A DNA stretch of 64,000 bases from Saccharopolyspora elongata (GTDB lineage Bacteria; Actinomycetota; Actinomycetes; Mycobacteriales; Pseudonocardiaceae). This document shows positions 7,770-18,807 of this stretch, piece by piece. Position numbers and translations under genes: made by a program. The notes beneath the pieces are model-generated. The model did not search any database and was not told the origin of the DNA. It was given only the letters and a program-made list of their open reading frames with translations. Numbering within the stretch: position 1 is the first letter of the stretch; each line of letters starts with the position of its first letter. The DNA is taken from positions 62,001 through 126,000 of the forward strand of contig NZ_SMKW01000012.1 of the NCBI RefSeq assembly GCF_004348985.1, read 5' to 3'.

Positions 7770-8959
7770 CCGAGTCCCCTTCCGGAACGCACCGCCGCGA
7801 TGGCCCGGTGCAGCGTCTCCGGCGTGCCGAAGCCGCCGGCCTTGGTGATGACGTAGCCGGGCTGCGGCTCGGTGCGCGCGAGCACCACGCCCGGTTCCAG
7901 TTCGTTGAGCAGCCGCAGGCCTGTGACGCCGCGCCTGCTGAGCACCGCGCGAGCGGTCTCGCCGCCGGTGAGCACGAGCAGCTCGGCGTGTTCCGACGCC
8001 GGTGCGCAGACCTCGGCCAGGGCGGTGTTGACGCGGCGGGCCGACCCGGCGTCGACCGGGCCGTCCACGGTGACGACGACGTCGCCGGTGGCCAGCGCGT
8101 CGCGCAGCTGCTCGGACATCCGCGCCAGTGCGGCGGCGTTCGCGTCGAGCAGGTTCCGGACCGGTAATCGGCGGGTGTGCGGGACTCGCTCGGCCAGGAA
8201 GTCCGCCTGTTCGCGGGAGACGTCGTTGGCGCTGCCGACCACCGCCAGCGCGCGGCCGCCGACCGGCGCCGGGGGCTCGACCTCGCGGCCCGGCCGCAGC
8301 TGCTCGGCCAGCGCATCCGCCAGCCCTGCCGAGCCCACCCAGTACGGCCGGCGACCGCCGGCCGCCCCGGCCATCACCACGGCCCGGAGGTCGTTCTCGG
8401 CCACGGCATCGCAGATCACGACGTCGGCCTCGGCGAGCAGTTCGGCGAGCTTCGCCCGCAGCGCCGCCGCGTTGCCGCGGATCGACGCGAGCGCCACGTG
8501 CCGCACCGCCAGCGGCTTGAGCGCCGAGGCGATGTCGACGGGCGGATCGGCGACCTCCGCGGCCCAGGAATTGGTGTGGTGCAACGCGATTCCGCCGATG
8601 TGGACGACACCGCCCAGCACCGTGCGCCCAGTCGCCGGGGACGCCGGGCACAGCAGCACCCCGGCGCCATCGGCGTGCTCGACGAGCGCGCCGATCTCGG
8701 CGGCGAGGTTCCCGCGCAGCGTCGAGTCGATCTTCTTGAACACCACCCGCCCGGCGGCGTGCCCGCGCAGCGCCGCCGCGACGCGCTCGGCCGCCTGCAC
8801 CGGTTCGAGATGGCGGCTGTCGGTGTCGGCGACGAACACCTCGGCGTCACCGGTGTCGTCGAGGGCCAGCAGTGTGCGCATTTCACGCAACGCGAAGGGA
8901 ACACCGGAATCACCGGCACCGCTGAGGTCATCGGCCACGACCAAGACTCGCGATCCCAT
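7766..8959 (-). CDS. Four-carbon acid sugar kinase (DUF1537 / OtnK family)
   Basis: A 397-residue DUF1537 protein. The family phosphorylates four-carbon acid sugars (D-threonate, L-threonate, D-erythronate) at the terminal hydroxyl with ATP. The N-terminal domain begins VLVVADDLSGAGDSGVPFA and contains VFKKIDSTLRGN; the C-terminal nucleotide domain has VLTGGETARAVL and ITKAGGFG. The ATG at 8959 follows AGGTGA. It is the first gene of a coupled pair with pdxA2; together they give a complete route from D-threonate to dihydroxyacetone phosphate. Which stereoisomer is used cannot be read from sequence. Upstream, 9015-9090 contains CGATAGTGATCG and TGCGC/GCGCA dyads that could bind the DeoR regulator. 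Confidence 0.9.
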   Translation of the reverse strand: MGSRVLVVADDLSGAGDSGVPFALREMRTLLALDDTGDAEVFVADTDSRHLEPVQAAERVAAALRGHAAGRVVFKKIDSTLRGNLAAEIGALVEHADGAGVLLCPASPATGRTVLGGVVHIGGIALHHTNSWAAEVADPPVDIASALKPLAVRHVALASIRGNAAALRAKLAELLAEADVVICDAVAENDLRAVVMAGAAGGRRPYWVGSAGLADALAEQLRPGREVEPPAPVGGRALAVVGSANDVSREQADFLAERVPHTRRLPVRNLLDANAAALARMSEQLRDALATGDVVVTVDGPVDAGSARRVNTALAEVCAPASEHAELLVLTGGETARAVLSRRGVTGLRLLNELEPGVVLARTEPQPGYVITKAGGFGTPETLHRAIAAVRSGRGLG

Positions 8960-9141
8960 GATCACCTGCTCTTCCGCTCGCCGGAACACATCCGGCCGCC
9001 CGTCGCACGGCCGGCGCTGCGAGCTACACGATAGTGATCGCTGCGCGAACCACGCAATAGTGCGCAGGGCGATGAGCACAACGCGCAGGACGTATCGAGC
9101 TGACGATCATCTGTCAGTGGCTGCCGATAGACTCTTGCGCG

Positions 9142-9231
9142 ATGTCCACTGTGGCGCCCTCGTACCGGTTCGCACTTGAACCTGCCCCCGAGCAGGACGC
9201 CAGTTGCAGCCTCGAGCGGCAAGCGTGGTGA
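9142..9231 (+). pseudogene. Remnant of a TnpB-type transposase N-terminus (fragment 1)
   Basis: A 29-codon frame starting MSTVAPSYRFALEPAPEQ and ending in TGA. YRFAL-P-P-EQ resembles the first residues of IS605/IS1341 TnpB (OrfB) proteins, which usually begin with a YRF/YR-L-P-Q motif. It breaks off after about 18 recognisable residues. A second TnpB-like start follows five bases later in another frame. No cognate right end or TnpA is nearby. The match is short, hence moderate confidence. Confidence 0.4.
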
Positions 9232-9235
9232 GACG

Positions 9236-9372
9236 ATGCTGACCGGACGCAAGTACAGGCTCGCACTCACACCTGCGCAAGCAGACTTCGCCGAGCACAT
9301 CGGCGGAATCTGCCGGGCTGTGTGGAACATCGCACTTGAGCAACGTCGCGCCTACCGACAGCGAGGCCGAAG
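9236..9372 (+). pseudogene. Remnant of a TnpB-type transposase N-terminus (fragment 2)
   Basis: About 44 codons from the ATG at 9236 read MLTGRKYRLALTPAQADFAE and go on with GGICRAVWNIALEQRRAYRQRG. This is the conserved N-terminal RuvC-I-preceding region of IS200/IS605-family TnpB (KYRL-PT-Q ... CR-VWN-AL-QR). The match stops at about 9366, where the reading frame passes into the 3' end of an unrelated resistance-type gene. None of the catalytic RuvC residues or the zinc finger remain, so this is a dead fragment left by insertion and deletion. Confidence 0.7.
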
Positions 9373-9664
9373 CTCCCGGCCGATGCGCTCGGCACGGTGC
9401 TGCCCGTGCTCGCGCGACTACGCGCCGCGCCCGGGACGACGACGATGCGCGGTTCGTCGTGCTTGCTGGAGGGCGAGATCCCGGCGGCGCGGGTGTACGA
9501 GCTGCAGCAGCAGCTGCCGGGGCTGACGCGCGAGAGGGCGTGCCCGATTCCACTTTCGACCGCTACGAACCGGTCCGCGACGCGATCCCGACCCGGCCAG
9601 GACGGACCGAAATCCGTTGGACCGCAAGGAATATCTGCTGCGGCTGCGCGTGGCGGGACGCTGA
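9373..9664 (+). pseudogene. Frameshifted 3' end of a TetM/OtrA-type ribosomal protection protein
   Basis: Three consecutive frame segments give the C-terminus of an EF-G-like tetracycline-resistance ribosomal protection protein. From 9373 the first frame reads LPADALGTVLPVLARLR and then LEGEIPAARVYELQQQLPGL (compare the family SGEIPAR block). From 9534 a second frame reads EGVPDSTFDRYEPVRDAIP. From 9611 a third frame reads NPLDRKEYLLRLRVAGR and ends at TGA 9662-9664. Two indels thus separate otherwise good family sequence, and the GTPase and most of the protein are missing. A perfect hairpin follows the stop at once, showing this was the 3' end of a real gene. The upstream boundary is the TnpB fragment. 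Confidence 0.8.
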
Positions 9665-9698
9665 CGACCGGCCGTGTGCTCCGCCACACGGCCGGTCG
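9665..9698 (+). terminator. Intrinsic terminator left after the ribosomal-protection gene remnant
   Basis: A perfect 14-bp stem, CGACCGGCCGTGTG paired with CACACGGCCGGTCG around a six-base loop, begins right after the TGA of the remnant. No T-run follows, as is common in high-GC actinomycetes. It also shields the BCCT gene from upstream transcription. Confidence 0.7.
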
Positions 9699-9974
9699 CC
9701 TCCACTGTGGTCGCGCGCGGGTGCGGTATAGTTCTCGTTTCGGCGGCGGGCTTTTTCCGCGCGGCAGTTGCCCGGGTCGCCAGCATCGAGGTCCGACGGG
9801 ACCTCCGGCCGCGATCTCCTACAGGAAGAGCCTCCGCAAAGCCTCCACCTCTGCGCCCGTCGTCGCACGCGCTTCGCGCGTCCGGGGTGCTTCCCCTCAC
9901 TCTTCCCGCTCGGGTCGCTGCGCCGGATGCGCGCGCCCGGGCCGGGTCCGAACCTTTCCACTGGAGTCGACCTC
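9699..9974 (+). promoter_or_regulatory. Gene-free region and probable long leader before the BCCT carrier
   Basis: No convincing gene lies here. TATAGT at 9727-9732 is a good -10 candidate; the recurring 10-mer TCCACTGTGG (9701-9710) lies where a -35 would be. Transcription from there would give a leader of about 235 bases before the start at 9975, with GC-rich hairpins such as GGGGTGCTTCCCC. I see no match to a known riboswitch. Osmotic control of such a leader is possible but not shown. Confidence 0.35.
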
Positions 9975-11549
9975 ATGGCACGAGCCAGCACGCCCCCGGC
10001 CAACCGGCTGGGCGCGGTCTTCTACACATCGGTGGTGCTCTGCGCCCTGTTCGTCTGTTGGGCCACCCTGTTCACCGACAGCCTCGACGCGGTCACCGGC
10101 GCCGCGCTGAACTGGATCACCGGCTCGTTCGGCTGGGTCTACCTGGTCGCCAGCCTGGCGATGCTGGGCTTCCTGGTGGTGCTGGCCACCACGCGCTACG
10201 GCCGCATCCGGCTGGGCGCCGACACCGACCGGCCGGAGTTCAGCACGCTGAGCTGGCTGGCCATGATCCTGGCCGCGGTGATGGGCATCGGCCTGGTCGC
10301 CTACGGGGTGTCCGAGCCGATCAGCCATTTCGTGACGCCGCCGCACGGGCTGGCGCAGCCGGGCACCAAGCACGCGGCCGTGGTCGCGATGCAGTACTCG
10401 TTCTTCGACTGGGGCCTGCACGCCTGGGCGATCTTCGCGGTGTTCGGCATCGCGCTCGGCTACTCCACCCACCGCAAGGGCCGCAAGGGCCTGGTCAGCC
10501 CGATGCTGCGGCCCCTGCTCGGCGACCGCGTCGAGGGCCCGCTCGGCAAGGCCATCGACGTGCTGGCGATCTTCGCGACGCTGTTCGGCACGACCACGTC
10601 GCTGGGGCTCGGTGCGCTGCAGATCAACGGCGGGCTGTCCAGGCTGTTCGGCATCCCGGGCGGCACCGGCACGCAGATCCTGATCATCGCGGTCGTCACG
10701 CTGCTGTTCACCATCTCCGCGATCACCGGGCTGCACAAGGGAATCCGGTTCCTCAGCGAGACCAGCATGGGCCTGGCGGTGCTGCTGTTCGGCTTCGTGC
10801 TGCTGCTCGGGCCGACCGGTTTCGTGCTCAACCTGCTGGTGGAGTCGCTCGGCCAGTACGCAGGCGACTTCATCCCGATGAGCCTGCGCACCGGGATCTT
10901 CGGCGAGCTGGAGTGGATGCAGAGCTGGACCTACTTCATGCTCGCCTGGTGGATCTCCTGGGGCGCGTTCGTCGGCGTGTTCCTGGCCCGCATCTCCAAG
11001 GGCCGCACCATCCGCGAATTCGTGATCGCCGTGCTCGGCGTGCCCAGCGCGGTGTTCTTCCTCTGGTTCACCGCCTTCGGCGGTACGGCGATCTTCGAGG
11101 ACGCCTTCCGCGGCGGGCAGGTGGCGCAGGCCGCCGCGGCGGACTCCAACAACGCGATCTTCGCGATGCTGGAGACGCTGCCGTGGCCGACGATCACGTC
11201 GCTGATCGCGATGGCGCTGGTGCTGCTGTTCTTCGTCTCCGGCGCGGACGCCAACACCTTCGTGCTGAGCATGCTGTCCTCCGACGGGCACCCCCGGCCG
11301 CGGACGTCGGTGCTGGCGTTGTGGGGCGGGCTCACCGGCGTGACCGCGATCGTGCTGCTGGTCGCCGGCGGGCTCGACGCGCTGCAGAACACGGTGATCG
11401 TCACGGCCGCGCCGTTCGTGCTGGTGATGCTCGCGCTGGCGGTCTCGCTGTGGCGGGAGCTGCGCCAGGACCCGCTGATCGCAGCGGCGCCGGAGAAGAA
11501 GAGGGAACCGGTGGCGGTCGGGACAGTGCCGAAAGACCCGGAAGTGTGA
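9975..11549 (+). CDS. BCCT-family betaine/carnitine/choline transporter
   Basis: A 524-residue BCCT carrier with twelve expected membrane helices, importing quaternary ammonium osmolytes (glycine betaine, choline, ectoine or carnitine) with Na+ or H+. The glycine-rich AVMGIGLVAYGVSEPISHF, the family block WTYFMLAWWISWGAFVGVFLARISKGRTIREF and GADANTFVLSML are all present. The C-terminal tail is short (about 25 charged residues after the last helix), unlike the long osmosensing tail of BetP. The ATG at 9975 follows a weak CTGGAG. It is monocistronic, bounded by hairpins on both sides. Substrate cannot be fixed by sequence alone. Confidence 0.93.
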   Translation: MARASTPPANRLGAVFYTSVVLCALFVCWATLFTDSLDAVTGAALNWITGSFGWVYLVASLAMLGFLVVLATTRYGRIRLGADTDRPEFSTLSWLAMILAAVMGIGLVAYGVSEPISHFVTPPHGLAQPGTKHAAVVAMQYSFFDWGLHAWAIFAVFGIALGYSTHRKGRKGLVSPMLRPLLGDRVEGPLGKAIDVLAIFATLFGTTTSLGLGALQINGGLSRLFGIPGGTGTQILIIAVVTLLFTISAITGLHKGIRFLSETSMGLAVLLFGFVLLLGPTGFVLNLLVESLGQYAGDFIPMSLRTGIFGELEWMQSWTYFMLAWWISWGAFVGVFLARISKGRTIREFVIAVLGVPSAVFFLWFTAFGGTAIFEDAFRGGQVAQAAAADSNNAIFAMLETLPWPTITSLIAMALVLLFFVSGADANTFVLSMLSSDGHPRPRTSVLALWGGLTGVTAIVLLVAGGLDALQNTVIVTAAPFVLVMLALAVSLWRELRQDPLIAAAPEKKREPVAVGTVPKDPEV

Positions 11550-11558
11550 CGTTCGTCG

Positions 11559-11590
11559 GCCGCCGGGGGCCCTGGAACGCCCCTGGCGGC
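11559..11590 (+). terminator. Probable terminator of the BCCT gene
   Basis: An 11-bp stem (GCCGCCGGGGG with CCCCTGGCGGC, one G-U pair) begins ten bases after the stop codon. No T-tract. Confidence 0.5.
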
Positions 11591-11712
11591 ACACCGGCAA
11601 CAGCCGCCCCGGCCGTTGCCCGATAGGGCGCCCCCGGGCCGTCGGCCGGTCTTCCACCTGCGGTTATGGTGGTCGGCAACAGCCTGCGAGCTATCAGAGT
11701 TGGGACACCGCC

Positions 11713-11838
11713 ATGGCTGATCCACACGGCATCGACCACTTCGACGCGACGTTCGCGCGCGACCTCGCCTGGGCCCAGCGGCTCCGCGAGCAGCTCGCCG
11801 ACATGCCGACGATCGAAGAACCGGAGCAGGTCGACTGA
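11713..11838 (+). CDS. Possible small protein, 41 aa
   Basis: A 41-codon frame MADPHGIDHFDATFARDLAW continuing to a very acidic end (PTIEEPEQVD). It is amphipathic and charged, with no membrane segment. Only a poor ribosome binding site is visible. It ends three bases before the stop of the convergent histidine kinase gene. The balanced composition (unlike arginine/proline-rich shadow frames of this genome) argues for a real gene, but I know no family for it. Function unknown. Confidence 0.42.
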   Translation: MADPHGIDHFDATFARDLAWAQRLREQLADMPTIEEPEQVD

Positions 11839-11841
11839 CCC

Positions 11842-15795
<3,954 letters not shown>

Positions 15796-15814
15796 GACTG
15801 CCTCCGCCCCCCGC

Positions 15815-16471
15815 TCAGCGCTTGCCGCGCGAATCGCGGTCCAGCCGCAGCTCGGTGGCCAGGACCGCGGCCTCGCTGCGGTGCCGCATGGCCAGCTTCG
15901 CCAGCATCTGGGACACGTAGTTCTTGATGGTCTTCTCGGCGAGGAACATGCGGCTGGCGATCTCCCGGTTGGTGAGCCCCTCGCCGATCAGTTCCAGCAC
16001 CTGCCGCTCGCGGGCGGTCAGGTCGCGCAGCGGGTCGGTCTGCTCCTGCTCGCGGCGCAGCCAGGCCAGCATCGCCTCGGTCTTCTTGGGGCTCAGCAGC
16101 GACTCCCCGGCCCCGGCGGTGCGGATGGCGGTGACCAGCTCCTCGCTGACCACGCCCTTGAGCACGAACCCGGCGGCGCCGGCCATGATCGCGTCCATCA
16201 GGGCGTCGTGGTCGTCGAAGGAGGTCAGCATCAGGCAGCGCAGCTCGGGCAGCTGCGACTGCAGTTCGCGGCACAGCTCGACGCCGTTGCCGTCGGGCAG
16301 CCGCACGTCCAGGACGGCGACCTGCGGCTGCGCCCTCGGTACCCAGGCCAGCGCCTCGGCGACCGTCGCGGCCTCGCCGACCAGTTCCAGGTCGTCCTCC
16401 GCGGCCACCAGCGCGGCGATTCCCCGCCGGATCACGTCGTGGTCGTCGACCACGAAGACGCGTGTGGTCAT
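15815..16471 (-). CDS. NarL/LuxR-type response regulator
   Basis: A 218-residue two-component regulator. The receiver domain has the acidic pair in VFVVDDHD, the phospho-acceptor Asp in VAVLDVRLPDG and the Lys in FVLKG; the C-terminal LuxR helix-turn-helix is LTARERQVLELIGEGLTNREIASRMFLAEKTIKNYVS. The sequence is close in style to the DevR/DosR group. The ATG at 16471 is chosen because receiver domains start right there (MTTRVFVVDDHD); an upstream extension would be unusual. It lies just before the large hybrid kinase in the same direction, so it is the probable output of that kinase. Targets are unknown; the CBS protein upstream is one candidate. Confidence 0.9.
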   Translation of the reverse strand: MTTRVFVVDDHDVIRRGIAALVAAEDDLELVGEAATVAEALAWVPRAQPQVAVLDVRLPDGNGVELCRELQSQLPELRCLMLTSFDDHDALMDAIMAGAAGFVLKGVVSEELVTAIRTAGAGESLLSPKKTEAMLAWLRREQEQTDPLRDLTARERQVLELIGEGLTNREIASRMFLAEKTIKNYVSQMLAKLAMRHRSEAAVLATELRLDRDSRGKR

Positions 16472-16601
16472 CTGGTATCCCCGCCCCCTTCGCGCCGAAC
16501 TCCTAGGGAGGGCACTGACCAGGATAAATAGCTCGTCTGCGGGGCGCTGGCCGGCGCCGGAAACCGGCACCCGGCCGCGACCGGGCGCCGGGCGAGGGAA
16601 C

Positions 16602-17021
16602 TCACTTCATCGCGTAGACGCTCTCCACGAAGTGCGCCAGCTGCTCGTCGGTCAGGTGCCGGGCGAGGTCGGCCTCGCTGATCATGCCGACCAGCCGGTG
16701 GTCGGCGATCACCGGCAACCGCCGGATCTGGTGCTCCTCCATCATCGAGAGCACCTTGCCGACGTCGGAGGCGGCGTCGACCCAGTACGGCTTGCCCTGG
16801 GCCAGCTCGCCGGCCTTCATCCCGGCGGGGTCGCGTCCTTCGGCGCAGCAGCGCAGGACGATGTCGCGGTCGGTGATGATGCCGTGCAGCCGGTCGTCCC
16901 GGCCGCAGATCGGCAGCGACCCGACCTTCAGGTCGCGCATCATCTGCGCGGCCTTGTACAGGCTGTCGTCCTCACCGATGCATTGAGCCCCCGCATGCAT
17001 GATGTCGCGCGCAGTGGTCAT
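16602..17021 (-). CDS. CBS-pair domain protein
   Basis: A 139-residue protein made almost entirely of two CBS motifs: IMHAGAQCIGEDDSLYKAAQMM to GIITDRDIVLR, and WVDAASDVGKVLSMMEEHQIRRLPV to GMISEADLARHL. CBS pairs bind adenine nucleotides or related ligands. Stand-alone proteins of this kind in actinobacteria are often induced by low oxygen or stationary phase through DosR-like regulators, which fits the NarL-type regulator downstream in the same direction (inference). Upstream, 17022-17314 shows no gene and no clear motif beyond GC-rich sequence. Confidence 0.9.
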   Translation of the reverse strand: MTTARDIMHAGAQCIGEDDSLYKAAQMMRDLKVGSLPICGRDDRLHGIITDRDIVLRCCAEGRDPAGMKAGELAQGKPYWVDAASDVGKVLSMMEEHQIRRLPVIADHRLVGMISEADLARHLTDEQLAHFVESVYAMK

Positions 17022-17314
17022 GGCTGATCCTTTCGACTGCGGTGCTGGGCTGCCCTCGCACTACCCGCCCCGGTCCCCGGCGAAACCGCCGCCCGCTCGG
17101 TCCCGCTGCCATAGGTCGGGCGGAATGCCCGGAGCACGCGGGGCGTCTGCGGTGCCCCGCCCCGACCGGCACCCGCGGTACCTCGGAGGTGGCCGCCAGG
17201 CCCGCGCGGCCCGGGCTCCGAACGTCGCGGAGCACGAACCGGCGCCCGGCCGATGCGCCCGGAGCCGGGAGGAGGCGACCGCTGTCGACTGCCCGTTGCA
17301 TGCGGGGCGCGGCC

Positions 17315-18445
17315 TCAGAACCGTTCCGGCGCAAGGAATTCCGGCGGGCCCGCCTTGCCGGTCAGCGCGTCGGCCACCATCGCGGCGATGCCGGGCGCGT
17401 ACTTGAAGCCGCGCCCGGAGTGCCCGGTGGCCAGCACGACCCGTCCACCGCCGATGCGGCCGACCAGCGGCTTGCCGTCGGTGGTGAACAGGTCCGTGAA
17501 CGCGTCCGTCCGCACCGGCTCCGGGTGCAGGCCCGGCAGCATCTGCCGGACCGCGCCCGCGATGGTGCGGATCTCGGGGAGGCTGTGCCGCCGGTCGACC
17601 GCCGCCGGTTCCGGCACCAGGTGTGAGGTGACCGCCCCGGCGACCTTCACCATGACACCGTCCACTGTGGGCGTTCCGTAGACGTGCACGCCGCCGTCGT
17701 GGTGGATGAAGATCGGGAAGCGCTCCGGCCGATAGTCGTCGATGGCCTCGGTCCCGAACCAGGAGAGCAGGACCCGCCGGGGCTCCACGGCCGCGGCCAG
17801 CGCCCCGGGCAGGAACCGCGATGCCCACGAGCCCGCGCACACCACGACTTCACCGACCCGATGCGTGCCACCCGTGGTGTGCACCAGAACGCTGTCGCCG
17901 TCCTCGGCGATGTTGGTGACCTCCGTGTAGCGCAGCACCTCCGCCCCGGCCCCTTCCGCTACCCGGGTGGCGCTCAGAACGGCCTGCTCGCAGCGCAGGA
18001 AACCGGCCTGCTCGTCGAGCACCGCGACCTCGCCGTCGCGCAGCCGATGCTGCGGATACCGTTGGGCGACTTCGTCCCTCGACAGCACCTCGACCGCGAC
18101 CCCGGTCTCGCGGGCGCTCTCGACCAGCCCGGAGATGTAATCCGCCGCGGGGTCGCCGATCGCCAGACCACCGCACTGCGTGAGGATGCCGTCGCCCGAC
18201 TCCGCTTCGAGTTCCCGCCACAGCCGCAGCGAATCGCGCAGCAGCGGCACGTACTGCGCGCCTTCGGCGTAGGCGAGCCGGAACAGGCGCGTCTCGCCAC
18301 CCACCGCGCCGCGGTCGTGGCCGGGCGAGAACTGCTCGAAGGCCAGCACGTCGACGCCGCGGCGCGCCAGCTGCCAGGCGAGCATGCTGCCGATCGTGCC
18401 GGTCCCGATGATGCCGACCTGGGCGTCCAGGTTGCTTGCGGTCAT
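17315..18445 (-). CDS. FAD-dependent amine oxidase, SolA/monomeric sarcosine oxidase family
   Basis: A 376-residue DAO-fold flavoenzyme like N-methyl-L-tryptophan oxidase (SolA) or monomeric sarcosine oxidase, which oxidise N-methyl amino acids to the amine, formaldehyde and H2O2. The FAD-binding GTGTIGSMLAWQLARRG is near residue 15, followed by GETRLFRLAYAEG and the C-terminal GHSGRGFKYAPGIAAMVA. The cysteine that carries the covalent FAD in SolA (ACTYDNSP block) appears here as Phe in AFTDLFTTDGKP (about residue 316), so flavin attachment may be non-covalent or the enzyme may have another substrate. The amino acid ABC transporter upstream could supply the substrate. Confidence 0.87.
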   Translation of the reverse strand: MTASNLDAQVGIIGTGTIGSMLAWQLARRGVDVLAFEQFSPGHDRGAVGGETRLFRLAYAEGAQYVPLLRDSLRLWRELEAESGDGILTQCGGLAIGDPAADYISGLVESARETGVAVEVLSRDEVAQRYPQHRLRDGEVAVLDEQAGFLRCEQAVLSATRVAEGAGAEVLRYTEVTNIAEDGDSVLVHTTGGTHRVGEVVVCAGSWASRFLPGALAAAVEPRRVLLSWFGTEAIDDYRPERFPIFIHHDGGVHVYGTPTVDGVMVKVAGAVTSHLVPEPAAVDRRHSLPEIRTIAGAVRQMLPGLHPEPVRTDAFTDLFTTDGKPLVGRIGGGRVVLATGHSGRGFKYAPGIAAMVADALTGKAGPPEFLAPERF

Positions 18446-18584
18446 TCTCTCGGCCCCTGTCCGTGAATTTGCACCGGATGGTCGAACCCCCGCGATTCCA
18501 ATGGAGATCAGAGGTCCGGGTTCAATGAGCGTTTTTCATTCTGGTCGGCCCGCAGCCGCGGGTCGCAAGGCTGCACGTCGATGG

Positions 18585-18626
18585 GGTGTCGCATGCGCCG
18601 CAGGCGCATAGCCCACCTACGACACC
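18585..18626. repeat. Compound hairpin, possible interspersed repeat
   Basis: An outer 7-bp stem (GGTGTCG with CGACACC) encloses a 7-bp hairpin ATGCGCC-GCA-GGCGCAT. The structure lies in a gene-free gap. It looks like small mobile or REP-like intergenic repeats, but only one copy is in the window. Confidence 0.5.
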
Positions 18627-18682
18627 GGCACCGCCGCGGGTTCACGGTGCCCACCCCTGCCGGGGTTCCCTCGGCGAGGACG

Positions 18683-18720
18683 GCCCCTCCGCCGTGTATT
18701 GGACATACATCAGGAGGGGC
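18683..18720. repeat. Nested inverted repeat, possible terminator or operator
   Basis: GCCCCTCC and GGAGGGGC form an 8-bp outer stem around an AT-rich inner dyad TGTAT-TGGAC-ATACA. The inner dyad could be a protein-binding site; the outer stem would fold in RNA of either strand. Confidence 0.5.
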
Positions 18721-18774
18721 ACCCACAGACCAGGGAGCCTCTGAGGTTCCGCCACCCGCACCGCCAGGCAAATC

Positions 18775-18791
18775 GAGGTTGGAAAAACCTC
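18775..18791 (-). terminator. Probable terminator of the amino acid ABC operon
   Basis: GAGGTT-loop-AACCTC lies 17 bases beyond the ATPase stop codon. Read on the minus strand the loop is T-rich and GATTTG follows, which suits a weak intrinsic terminator. Confidence 0.5.
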
Positions 18792-18807
18792 AATGGAGAT
18801 CGCAGGG

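Larger units (their letters stand above)
18446..18807. other. Gene-free region with nested hairpins between the oxidase and the ABC operon
   Basis: No credible gene is found in these 362 bases on either strand. It holds three dyads described separately (18585-18626, 18683-18720, 18775-18791). It contains the end of the ABC transporter transcript and the promoter of the oxidase gene. The 11-mer CAATGGAGATC occurs twice here, at about 18498 and 18790. Confidence 0.6.

Noticed and set aside
9699-9974. A glycine or c-di-AMP (ydaO) riboswitch before the BCCT carrier
   Set aside because: Long leader and osmolyte carrier made this plausible, but no conserved core of either class was found.
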